Assembly: GCA_015231375.1 (NCBI GenBank) | Contig: JADGBT010000004.1 | Coordinates: 62,001 to 126,000, forward strand | DNA: 64,000 bases | DNA from: Magnetococcales bacterium | GTDB taxonomy: Bacteria > Pseudomonadota > Magnetococcia > Magnetococcales > Magnetaquicoccaceae | Reading direction: 5' to 3' | Shown here: positions 58,201 through 64,000 of the stretch, piece by piece | Numbering within the stretch: the first letter of the stretch is position 1 | How the letters are laid out: every line of letters starts with the position of its first letter | Translations under genes and position numbers: made by a program | The notes under the pieces: model-generated | What the model was told of the DNA's origin: nothing | Database searches by the model: none | What the model saw: the letters and a program-made list of their open reading frames with translations, nothing else

Positions 58201-59495
58201 CACCATTTGGGATTGAGGTTGATCAGGTTGAGCCAGACGCGGATGTTGTTCAGGTGGGCCGGATTGCAGATGGGCTGCCAGTCGCTGCCCACGCCGGTGA
58301 CCGAACGGTACTGGAATCCGAAGCGCACCGCCTGTTCCAGGAAGGCTTCCACCAGACGGCTGTTGTCGCGCTTGAACACCTCGATGCCCAGCGCCTCGAT
58401 GCACTGCAAGGCGGTATGGGGATATTTGACCACATTGGCCTTGAGAAAGGCGAAGGTCTTGAGAAACGACTCCCGCAAATCCTCGTAGCTTTGTTTGAGT
58501 TCCACCAGATGGGCCAGGGCGCGGTTGATCTCCCGCAGGGTCTCCTCGTGGATCATGGAGAGGCCATCGGTCTCCAGAATGTGAAACAGAAAACGCAGCT
58601 TGCGTCCTTCGGCGAGCTGTTCGGAGTCGGTGGTGTGCTCGACGCCGGTCTGGAACCGTCCCAGGGCGTCCGCCGCCTCCCGGTAGCCGCGCACGATGTC
58701 GAGATAGGAGGGGAGCAGGGCCAGACGGGCGATCAGGGAGGCGTCCGGGGACTCCCGGGACAAGGTGTGCAGCTCCTCGCGGGCGATGCGCAGGGCGCGA
58801 TGGGAAATGGCGTCGCACTCGTGATGACCCCGCACGGTGTACCAGAGGGGATCGGCCTGGTCCAGCCACAGATCATAGGTGGCCGACAAGGAACGAATGG
58901 CCAACAGCCGGCACAGTTCGGAATCAAAAGGGACCGGCTGATCGCTGGCCAACGCCCGTTCCAAAAGCCGGATCAGGGTGCGTCGCAGGGGGTGGTGGCT
59001 CTGGGAGAGCACCAGCAGACGATCCGTGGAGAGTCCCGCCAGTCGGGCGAGCATGCGGTTCATGGCCGGGGCGTAATCGGGAAACCGTTCCGGCGGGATC
59101 AGGTTGGCCTGTTTTTCCAGATAGGCGGTGAGTCCGTCGAAGGCCATGCGGGTGATGGCGGGCTTGTTGACCTCTTCCACCGCCTGCAAGAAAAACTCCC
59201 CGAACAAGGAAAAACACTCCGGACCACGGGGATGAGCACTGTAGCGGATCGCGTTCTTGAGTACGAACCCCTTGAGTTCCGGAAGAATCAACAGCCAGTT
59301 GCGAAACGGATGGTTGAGTTCCCGCAGCAGCCGCTCCAGATCCTTGAGGATCCCGGCAAACCCCTGGACCACTTCCAGCAACAAAGTCAGGCGGGGATCG
59401 ATGACCACCTGTTCCACCGCCGTGAGGGCCAGATTGGCGCGCAGGGCATCGGATTCGGGCCAGGATTGACCATCCGTATCGCGTCGGGTCACCAT
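55245..59495 (-). CDS. Giant PPDK-like phosphotransferase lacking the PEP/pyruvate barrel
   Basis: A 1416-residue protein from the ATG at 59495 (GGGGAGG 5 nt upstream). Residues 1 to about 915 are mostly helical and I do not recognise them. From about 920 comes the ATP-grasp domain of pyruvate phosphate dikinase: HLGNKGFNLTELAAMDLPVP, LLSVRSGALISMPGMMQTIH, GVFFTAHPHRKLD, GDQGEDIVGGLVST and FFLQTRDMVTAKG. The phosphohistidine domain follows with His1349 in TARGGQTSHAAIVAARLE. The protein ends about 65 residues later, where PPDK would begin its C-terminal TIM barrel. So it should form phosphohistidine from ATP, with an unknown acceptor. First gene of an operon with the GAPDH-like gene. Confidence 0.88.
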   Translation of the reverse strand: MVTRRDTDGQSWPESDALRANLALTAVEQVVIDPRLTLLLEVVQGFAGILKDLERLLRELNHPFRNWLLILPELKGFVLKNAIRYSAHPRGPECFSLFGEFFLQAVEEVNKPAITRMAFDGLTAYLEKQANLIPPERFPDYAPAMNRMLARLAGLSTDRLLVLSQSHHPLRRTLIRLLERALASDQPVPFDSELCRLLAIRSLSATYDLWLDQADPLWYTVRGHHECDAISHRALRIAREELHTLSRESPDASLIARLALLPSYLDIVRGYREAADALGRFQTGVEHTTDSEQLAEGRKLRFLFHILETDGLSMIHEETLREINRALAHLVELKQSYEDLRESFLKTFAFLKANVVKYPHTALQCIEALGIEVFKRDNSRLVEAFLEQAVRFGFQYRSVTGVGSDWQPICNPAHLNNIRVWLNLINLNPKWCSTLLSALIINLKLSGTLIRDTDLFQKEVTRLLNGDVAPVFNLVKQFARLLPVYYNEIGAEGELRDVSTELDELSKRQDRLIHFLRKACHVESTNLMVDLVRAILDFWRSGEKSRLAGLVSAPALEAIQVPGPWFDGVHRVTRHLFATLAIEDPASLLNLPLETLERTIRELTDAPAGEGRRVFLLIRLYRLLDHKYHPSRHGVLALVQKAKESEIAGMEWLVEVLEAGETRDDIRLNALLGAMESLKQVILSRETFPAMEEIYQKRHIAVDIPSVYGRYQERKFDSLSLLFRLEDLANVHLERLVERIPEGFITRAAFFRIDKYMQFYLRALELDGVSSRRLENLRAVLMRFLELNQFSFHQYLDIFRNFSDAIKEIIHAYYVIHHRDNLAVIVPMLPDLAMVPRYAALRDAEGAVTLERVTESFMRDLIAETFGLQTFDRFVSRILRILSRQEGKLPGELMNKLMTYDPAKLFCPIHDPDPRVRDLIHLGNKGFNLTELAAMDLPVPSGVITTTEYFRCREVVRAYSLAGRDFTQRLRERVGAIEEETGLIFGGACNPLLLSVRSGALISMPGMMQTIHNVGINEAIVQGLADWSGNAFFAWDNYRRFVQSWSMTFDVNRGLFTDLMRQAKRRCGVRKKREFTPEQMADLARDYYRTARRIGIEIPEDPWEQLQAAINQVMDSWNLPKAREYRRIMNISDDWGTAVVLQRMVYGNLHRQSGSGVFFTAHPHRKLDRVVLWGDYATGDQGEDIVGGLVSTDAISLEQCRYDRRDPETCLETRFPEIYDALRCAARRLILQRGWNHQEMEFTFDGPGVENLFFLQTRDMVTAKGRNAVRAVFLDSPELRSSLLTQGIGASGGVLCGLAVFNMQEIVRMRAKDPDAPLILIRYDTVPEDIREISTADGLLTARGGQTSHAAIVAARLEKTCVVGCELLVVRESSSRCEIDGEVIQYGDPISIDGNRGLLYKGWHPVATVWAGDVGL

Positions 59496-59707
59496 GGTCA
59501 CCTCCCCGGCTCCACAAGGAGTGGCTGGATGAACGGGAATTTCCTTTTCATAACGCCTCCGAGTTGTCATACTTGACGGTGGTGGCTGCAATCAGGGTCA
59601 CCGGGCGCGGTGATCCGGCTTTGACGACATTCTTATTTTTTCTGGAGCGAGCATATTGGAATCTCCCGGCAACCACAACTCGGATCCCGGAAAATCGGTG
59701 TCAAACC

Positions 59708-60136
59708 ATGCCCCGCATACGCATTACTGAAACGGTCCGTTTCTCCCCGGAACAGATGTACGCCCTGGTGGTGGATGTGGAACGCTATCCGGATTTCCTG
59801 CCCTGGTGCGCCTCCACGCGGGTCTGGGACCGAACCCCCACGCAATTCATGGCTGAAATGACCGTTTCCTTCAAAGGCATCCGCGAGACCTTCCGCACCC
59901 TGGACATCGTGGACCCCAACAAGCGCATCGAAATCAATCTCAAGGATGGACCTTTCAAATATCTGGCCAGCATCTGGACCTTCGCGCCGGACCCCAGAGG
60001 CACACGGGTGGATTTTTTCATCGATTTCAGCTTTCAGAGCCGCATGAAGGAAATGATCATGGGACCGGTCTTTTCCGAAGCCTCCAGACGCATGCTGGAG
60101 GCTTTCAAAACCCGCGCGGCGATTGTGTACCGTTAA
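59708..60136 (+). CDS. COQ10/RatA-type START domain protein, first copy
   Basis: A 142-residue single-domain START/SRPBCC protein of the family that includes ubiquinone-binding COQ10 and RatA. From the ATG at 59708: RFSPEQMYALVVDVERYPDF, LPWCASTRVWDRTP, MTVSFKGIRETFRTLDIVDP and the C-terminal helix PVFSEASRRMLEAFKTRA. Its likely role is binding ubiquinone or a precursor for respiration. A paralogue follows after 37 bp. The frame is open upstream to 59564 but only the part from 59708 is conserved. Confidence 0.9.
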   Translation: MPRIRITETVRFSPEQMYALVVDVERYPDFLPWCASTRVWDRTPTQFMAEMTVSFKGIRETFRTLDIVDPNKRIEINLKDGPFKYLASIWTFAPDPRGTRVDFFIDFSFQSRMKEMIMGPVFSEASRRMLEAFKTRAAIVYR

Positions 60137-60173
60137 ATCCATCCCCCCCAACCAACCAAGATCCCCGACGCTC

Positions 60174-60605
60174 ATGGCCCGACACTCCTCCACCACCCTG
60201 GTTCCCTTCACCCCGGAACAAATGTACGCTCTGGTCGCGGACATGGACCGTTATCCCGAGTTCATCCCCTGGATCGTCAAATCCCGCAAGTACGACGAGG
60301 GCGAAGATCGTTTCATGTCGGAGATGACCTTCGCCTTCAAGGGACTGCGCGAAACCTTCCACACCGAAGACCGGATCGTGCCCAACGAGCGCATCACGAT
60401 CCAACTGGTATCCGGCCCTTTCCGCGACCTGGAGAGCGAATGGCGTTTCTCGCCAGCCGCCGAGGGAACGCGGATTGATTTTTTCATTTCATTCGCATTC
60501 AAAAACCGTCTGCTGGACTTGACCCTCGGACCGTTGTTCGGGGAGGCGTCCAAACGGATGGTGGAAGCATTCAAACAACGAGCCATGGAGATCTATCGGA
60601 AATGA
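60174..60605 (+). CDS. COQ10/RatA-type START domain protein, second copy
   Basis: A 143-residue paralogue of the preceding gene, with the same core: PFTPEQMYALVADMDRYPEF, IPWIVKSRKYDEGE, MTFAFKGLRETFHTEDRIVP and PLFGEASKRMVEAFKQRAME. The two differ throughout, so the duplication is old. Its stop overlaps the start of the DsbA-like gene (ATGA), giving a three-gene unit. Either copy could be the true COQ10 equivalent. Confidence 0.9.
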   Translation: MARHSSTTLVPFTPEQMYALVADMDRYPEFIPWIVKSRKYDEGEDRFMSEMTFAFKGLRETFHTEDRIVPNERITIQLVSGPFRDLESEWRFSPAAEGTRIDFFISFAFKNRLLDLTLGPLFGEASKRMVEAFKQRAMEIYRK

Positions 60606-61603
60606 ACCTCTTGAAAAGTCGTATCCACCCGCGTTGGACCCTGGCGCCCTGGGGAGCGGTCTGTCTGCTGCTGCTGGCGCCGGTGGGGGTCCAGGCCGAA
60701 CCCGTGGCCAAGGTGGGCAGTTGGGCGCTCTCTTTGGAGGAGGTGGATCGCGCCCTGGCCGTGAAGATTCACGAGTTGCGGGAGACCAAAATCCGCGAGA
60801 TGGTGCTGGAACACATCCTCACGGTCAAAGGCGCAGCCGAGAAGATCGCGCCCGAGCAGGTGGTGGAGAAGCTGATGGGCAACGTGCCCGCCCCCAGCGA
60901 CGCCGAGGTGAAGGCCTTCATCGAAAAGAACAAGGACCAACTGCCCAACAACGGCACCGGACTGGAAGAGCAGGTCAAAGAGCATCTGCTGGACGAGTCC
61001 AAGAAAGAGGCCGAAGGCAAGGTCTTGAGCAAGCTGTTGCAGCAATACGAGCCGGAAATTCTGCTCAAGGCGCCGCGTTTCACGGTGACCGGACCCGAGG
61101 ATCTGTCCAAGGGGGACGCCAAGGCGCCGATCACCATCATCGAGTTTTCCGACTTCGAGTGTCCGTATTGCCGTCGCGCCCAGGCCACCTTGAAAAAGGT
61201 GCAGGAAGCCTATGGCGACAAAGTGCGGATGGTGTTCCGGCATTATCCGTTGCCGTTCCACACCAAGGCCCCCAAGGCTTCGGAAGCGGCCCAGTGCGCG
61301 GCGGATCAGGGCAAGTTCTGGCCCATGCATGATCTGCTGTTCGAAGACAAGACCAATCTGGAGGTGGCGGATCTCAAAAAGGCGGCCAAAAGTGTGGGAT
61401 TGGACCAGGCGGCGTTCGACAAATGCTTGGACAGCGGCAAGCACAACGCGCGCATCACCACCGATCTGACCGAAGGCAAAAAGTTGGGGGTCACAGGCAC
61501 GCCGACCTTCTTCATCAACGGCGTGCGCGTGGTCGGCGCCCAGCCTTTCGACAAGTTCAAGAGTGTGATCGACGACGAGTTGAAGGAAAAAGAGAAGAAG
61601 TGA
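60602..61603 (+). CDS. Exported DsbA-family protein with SurA-like N-terminal helices
   Basis: A 333-residue protein with a signal peptide (GAVCLLLLAPVGVQA, cleavage near QAEP). Residues about 35-150 are charged helices reminiscent of the N-terminal parts of SurA/PrsA chaperones. The thioredoxin/DsbA domain begins near 172, with the active site FSDFECPYCRRA (Cys187-Pro-Tyr-Cys190), and the cis-proline loop GVTGTPTFFINGVRVVGA. It resembles DsbA/DsbC-like oxidoreductases (Com1/BdbD group). It overlaps the second START gene by 4 bp and ends at a terminator. Confidence 0.9.
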   Translation: MNLLKSRIHPRWTLAPWGAVCLLLLAPVGVQAEPVAKVGSWALSLEEVDRALAVKIHELRETKIREMVLEHILTVKGAAEKIAPEQVVEKLMGNVPAPSDAEVKAFIEKNKDQLPNNGTGLEEQVKEHLLDESKKEAEGKVLSKLLQQYEPEILLKAPRFTVTGPEDLSKGDAKAPITIIEFSDFECPYCRRAQATLKKVQEAYGDKVRMVFRHYPLPFHTKAPKASEAAQCAADQGKFWPMHDLLFEDKTNLEVADLKKAAKSVGLDQAAFDKCLDSGKHNARITTDLTEGKKLGVTGTPTFFINGVRVVGAQPFDKFKSVIDDELKEKEKK

Positions 61604-61612
61604 TGCTGTTTT

Positions 61613-61639
61613 GAAAGAAGAAAGAAGAAAGAAGAAAGA
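61613..61639. repeat. Short tandem repeat AAGAAAG
   Basis: About four consecutive AAGAAAG units directly after the DsbA-like stop. They merge into the A/G flank of the following terminator. Confidence 0.85.
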
Positions 61640-61680
61640 GAAACCCTGGTGAATGAATCCCCCAGGGTTTCTCTTTTTTT
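61635..61680. terminator. Bidirectional terminator, variant of the dispersed repeat (copy 5)
   Basis: AAAGAGAAACCCTGG, a GTGAATGAATCC loop, then CCCAGGGTTTCTCT and seven T. The loop keeps the GATGAATCCCCCAGGG-like core of the dispersed element. It separates the convergent DsbA-like gene and panD. Confidence 0.85.
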
Positions 61681-61697
61681 GAAAGCGGGAAAGATGA

Positions 61698-62075
61698 TCA
61701 GGCTTGCGCGGGCAGGGAACGACTCACCTGTTTCACACGATTGGCCGCATCCACATACACCAACGTGGGCGCGAATTCATCCGCCTCCTCGGGAGTCATG
61801 GCAGCAAAAGCGGCGATGATCAGAATATCCCCGTTGCTGGCCTTGTGGGCCGCCGAACCGTTGACCGAAATGGTGCCACTGTCACGGGCGGCGCGAATGG
61901 CATACGTGGTCAACCGCTCCCCGTTGGTGACGTTCCACAAATGAATCTGCTCGAATTCACGCAATCCGGCACGCTCCATCAACGTTTCATCGATGGCGCA
62001 TGAACCTTCGTAGTCCACATGGGTCTCGGTGACCGTGGCCCGATGCAGCTTGCACTTCAGAAGAGTAATCTCCAT
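61698..62075 (-). CDS. panD: Aspartate 1-decarboxylase proenzyme
   Basis: Makes beta-alanine for pantothenate. It is a pyruvoyl enzyme activated by self-cleavage between Gly24 and Ser25 in [11 protein letters not shown], fully conserved here. The 125-residue length is standard; the tyrosine and [13 protein letters not shown] segments are as in the family. Last gene of panB-panC-panD, 20 bp behind panC. No panZ-like maturation factor is seen. Confidence 0.98.
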   Translation of the reverse strand: MEITLLKCKLHRATVTETHVDYEGSCAIDETLMERAGLREFEQIHLWNVTNGERLTTYAIRAARDSGTISVNGSAAHKASNGDILIIAAFAAMTPEEADEFAPTLVYVDAANRVKQVSRSLPAQA

Positions 62076-62095
62076 CCTCCAAATCCCTTTATGGC

Positions 62096-62977
62096 TCAGA
62101 GTGACAATCCCGCTCCATCCTCGCGTGACAACACCATGTTGTCGATCAAACGCGCGCCTCCCACACGAACAGCCATCAGCATCACCGGATCCGCCATCGA
62201 CTCCGTGAACGACGTGATCACCCGCAAGGTTTGCGCCTCGCGCACCGCCACATAGTCCACAGCCTCGATGCCGGCTCGCTCAAGCACATCACGGGCCACA
62301 CGCTCCAACACCGCCACCTGCCGCTCTCCGGCCCGCCAAGCCTGCCGGGCCGCCAGCAGTCCCCGATACAACGCCGTGGCCCGTACCCGGGCCTCCCCGT
62401 CGAGATAACGGTTGCGGCTCGACAACGCCAAACCGTCCGCCTCCCGCACCGTGGGCACACCCACCACACGCAACGGCATGGCCAAATCCGCGACCAGACG
62501 CCGAATCAACTGATACTGCTGATAATCCTTCAATCCGAAAAAGGCCACATCGGGCCGCACCCGGTTGAACAGGATCGTCACCACCACCCCCACGCCATCG
62601 AAATGACCCGGCCTCGACCGGCCACACAGGTCCAGAGTGAGCGGTTCGACCCGGATGGCGGTCTGGAAACCTTCGGGATAGATCTCCCCGACCTCCGGCA
62701 TGTACACCGCGTCACACCCGACTCCGGCCAGCAGTTCCCGATCCGCTTCCGGAGTGCGGGGATACCGGGAAAAATCCTCGTTGGGACCGAACTGGGTGGG
62801 ATTGACGAAAATCGAGGCCACCACATGGGCGCACTGTTGCCGCGCGGCCTGGATCAACGCCAGATGTCCTGCGTGCAGCGCGCCCATGGTGGGCACAAAA
62901 CCAATGGCCCCGCCCCGCTGACGACAGGAGTCGCGCCACCGGGCCAGGGCCATCGAATCGGTCAGAAGTGCCATCAT
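62096..62977 (-). CDS. panC: Pantothenate synthetase
   Basis: Joins pantoate and beta-alanine with ATP. The 293-residue protein shows the HIGH-type motif [17 protein letters not shown], then [20 protein letters not shown], and the KMSKS-like region ALSSRNRYL. Complete. The start may be the ATG at 62977 or 62974; neither has a strong ribosome-binding site, only an A-rich tract. It lies 42 bp behind panB. Confidence 0.98.
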   Translation of the reverse strand: MMALLTDSMALARWRDSCRQRGGAIGFVPTMGALHAGHLALIQAARQQCAHVVASIFVNPTQFGPNEDFSRYPRTPEADRELLAGVGCDAVYMPEVGEIYPEGFQTAIRVEPLTLDLCGRSRPGHFDGVGVVVTILFNRVRPDVAFFGLKDYQQYQLIRRLVADLAMPLRVVGVPTVREADGLALSSRNRYLDGEARVRATALYRGLLAARQAWRAGERQVAVLERVARDVLERAGIEAVDYVAVREAQTLRVITSFTESMADPVMLMAVRVGGARLIDNMVLSREDGAGLSL

Positions 62978-63019
62978 GTTGTTTTTTTTAGTTCTCTATG
63001 GACGGGTCAGATGCCACGA

Positions 63020-63850
63020 TCAGGCGGCGAAGCCGTGTTCGGGACCGGGAAACGCACCGGAGCGCACCTCGTCGACAAAACGGCCCACGGCCTCGACGAT
63101 CCCCTGCCCTCCTTCCAGATAGCGCTTGACGAAGCGGGGACGCACCCCGTCGAAAAGCCCGAGCAGATCATAGCCCACCAGCACCTGCCCGTCGCAGGCC
63201 GGACCGGCGCCGATGCCGATGGAAGGAATGGTGAGTTGCGCGCTGATGGTCTGGGCCAAGGCGGAAGGGATCCCCTCCAGGATCACGGCGAAGGCCCCGG
63301 CGCGCTCCACGGCCAGGGCATCCTCCAGCACCCGATCCGCCGACTCGCCGCGTCCTTGCACCTTGAAACCGCCGAAGGCATGCACCGACTGGGGCGTCAA
63401 ACCCACATGGGCCATGACCGGAATGTGGTGATCGGCCAGAAACCGGATGGTCTCGACCATGCGCACCCCGCCTTCGAGCTTGACCGCGTGGCAACCGCTC
63501 TCCTTGAGCACCCGCACCGCCGCGTCCATGACCACATGACCCGGCCCGTGACAGACCCCAAACGGCATGTCGCACACCACCAGCGCGCGGGCAGCGCCCC
63601 GCACCACCGCCGTGGTGTGGTGGATCATCTGATCCAGCGTGACCGGCAAGGTGGTCTCATGGCCCAAGATCACCATGCCCAGGGAGTCTCCCACCAGCAG
63701 GATCTCCACGCCGGCCTGCTCGAACAGACGGGCGAAGGTGTAGTCGTAGGCGGTCACACAGACGATGCGTCGCCCTTCGCGTTTCATGCGTCCCAGTTCC
63801 GGGACCGTCACGCGGGGCGTCAACGCAGGCTCCAGGCATCCGGTAGCCAC
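63020..63850 (-). CDS. panB: 3-methyl-2-oxobutanoate hydroxymethyltransferase
   Basis: First step of pantoate synthesis: adds a hydroxymethyl group from methylene-tetrahydrofolate to 2-oxoisovalerate, which comes from the ilv pathway. The 276-residue product has VTAYDYTFARLFEQAG, LLVGDSLGMVILGHETT, the Mg2+ and catalytic motifs VKLEGGVRMVETI and MAHVGLTPQSVHAFGG, and ILEGIPSALA. I use the GTG at 63850; the frame stays open upstream to about 63990 without a better start. It heads panBCD. Confidence 0.95.
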   Translation of the reverse strand: MATGCLEPALTPRVTVPELGRMKREGRRIVCVTAYDYTFARLFEQAGVEILLVGDSLGMVILGHETTLPVTLDQMIHHTTAVVRGAARALVVCDMPFGVCHGPGHVVMDAAVRVLKESGCHAVKLEGGVRMVETIRFLADHHIPVMAHVGLTPQSVHAFGGFKVQGRGESADRVLEDALAVERAGAFAVILEGIPSALAQTISAQLTIPSIGIGAGPACDGQVLVGYDLLGLFDGVRPRFVKRYLEGGQGIVEAVGRFVDEVRSGAFPGPEHGFAA

Positions 63851-64000
63851 GCGCGAACGCGCACGATCGGGGCGTGAACAGCCGGAGCCTGAACGATCGG
63901 GGCTTGAACGATCGGGAACGGCGCCGGATGAGCAACCAGAAGAGAATGTATTGCCGAGAGAAATCGCTTCATGAAAGTCCGTCCCGGTCCCCTACGCTAA
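63851..64000. other. Upstream region of panB with short direct repeats
   Basis: Contains several near copies of CGATCGGGGCxTGAAC (63863-63920) and no supported gene. An ATG at 63972 on the minus strand opens a different frame from panB. Confidence 0.5.

Noticed and set aside
53955-59576. Very long open frame on the plus strand (1873 codons)
   Set aside because: It is antisense to the PPDK-like and GAPDH-like genes. Its product is rich in Gly, His and Gln with no recognisable domain, which is typical of a reverse-strand shadow in GC-rich DNA.
63851-63972. ATG at 63972 considered as an N-terminal extension of panB
   Set aside because: Translation from it is in a different frame from panB; the panB frame has no ATG between the upstream stop and the GTG at 63850.

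Overview
This 64 kb window is GC-rich chromosomal DNA from a Gram-negative, flagellated proteobacterium. The envelope and motility genes (waaA, lpxK, a lipoprotein secretin of the MSHA/type IV pilus kind, flhB, a FliX-like protein) support that reading. A FliX-like gene, an F1-only ATP synthase operon (atpHAGDC with no F0 genes beside it) and two COQ10/RatA-type START proteins point towards Alphaproteobacteria or a deep relative such as the magnetotactic cocci. This placement is inference; there is no rRNA or marker gene to settle it. I saw no rRNA, tRNA, CRISPR array, insertion sequence or prophage. Both ends cut through operons: the secretin runs off the left edge, and panB begins about 150 bp from the right edge.

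Layout. 1-4.7 kb: secretin (minus) divergent from waaA-lpxK (plus), then a 55-residue Trm112-like gene. 4.9-11.1 kb (minus): a lepA-lepB-DUF4845-rnc-era-recO string with a fliX-like gene near lepA. 11.4-19.1 kb (minus): the widely conserved ilvB-ilvH-ilvC-psd-pssA-leuA block, interrupted between ilvB and ilvH by one AT-rich DUF6946-like gene. 19.4-31.6 kb (plus): a membrane dynamin-like GTPase, a hybrid histidine kinase with a degenerate receiver, purD-purE-tsaC with a small MNT/HEPN-like pair, a diguanylate cyclase carrying an ODP-type metallo-beta-lactamase-fold sensor, and two radical SAM proteins. 31.7-40.0 kb (minus): atpHAGDC, glmU, glmS. 40.2-41.9 kb (plus): fxsA and a GT-B-fold protein. 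41.9-46.5 kb (minus): flhB-recX-alaS and a zinc-finger protein. 46.7-53.2 kb: a PEBP protein, larE, a split class II ribonucleotide reductase with a HigBA-like pair between its halves, and a periplasmic rhodanese. 53.2-59.5 kb (minus): an unusual three-gene operon. 59.7-61.6 kb (plus): two START-domain genes and a DsbA-like protein. 61.7-63.85 kb (minus): panB-panC-panD.

Most of the window is housekeeping: branched-chain amino acids, phosphatidylethanolamine, lipid A/Kdo, ATP synthesis, amino-sugar supply, purines, pantothenate and deoxynucleotides. The most unusual unit is the operon at 53.2-59.5 kb. It encodes a 1416-residue protein with the nucleotide-binding and phosphohistidine domains of pyruvate phosphate dikinase but no PEP/pyruvate barrel. 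A roughly 900-residue region I do not recognise precedes those domains. Downstream lie a long divergent GAPDH-like dehydrogenase and an unknown 227-residue protein. This looks like an undescribed phosphotransfer system acting on an unknown acceptor.

A second theme is repeats. A dispersed intergenic element (a CTGGGGGATnnATCCCCCAG hairpin next to T/A-rich tracts, often as two inverted units) recurs at five or six gene ends. Local tandem duplications sit behind leuA (three units of about 72 bp), at the DUF4845 start (48 bp) and at the diguanylate cyclase stop codon (37 bp).
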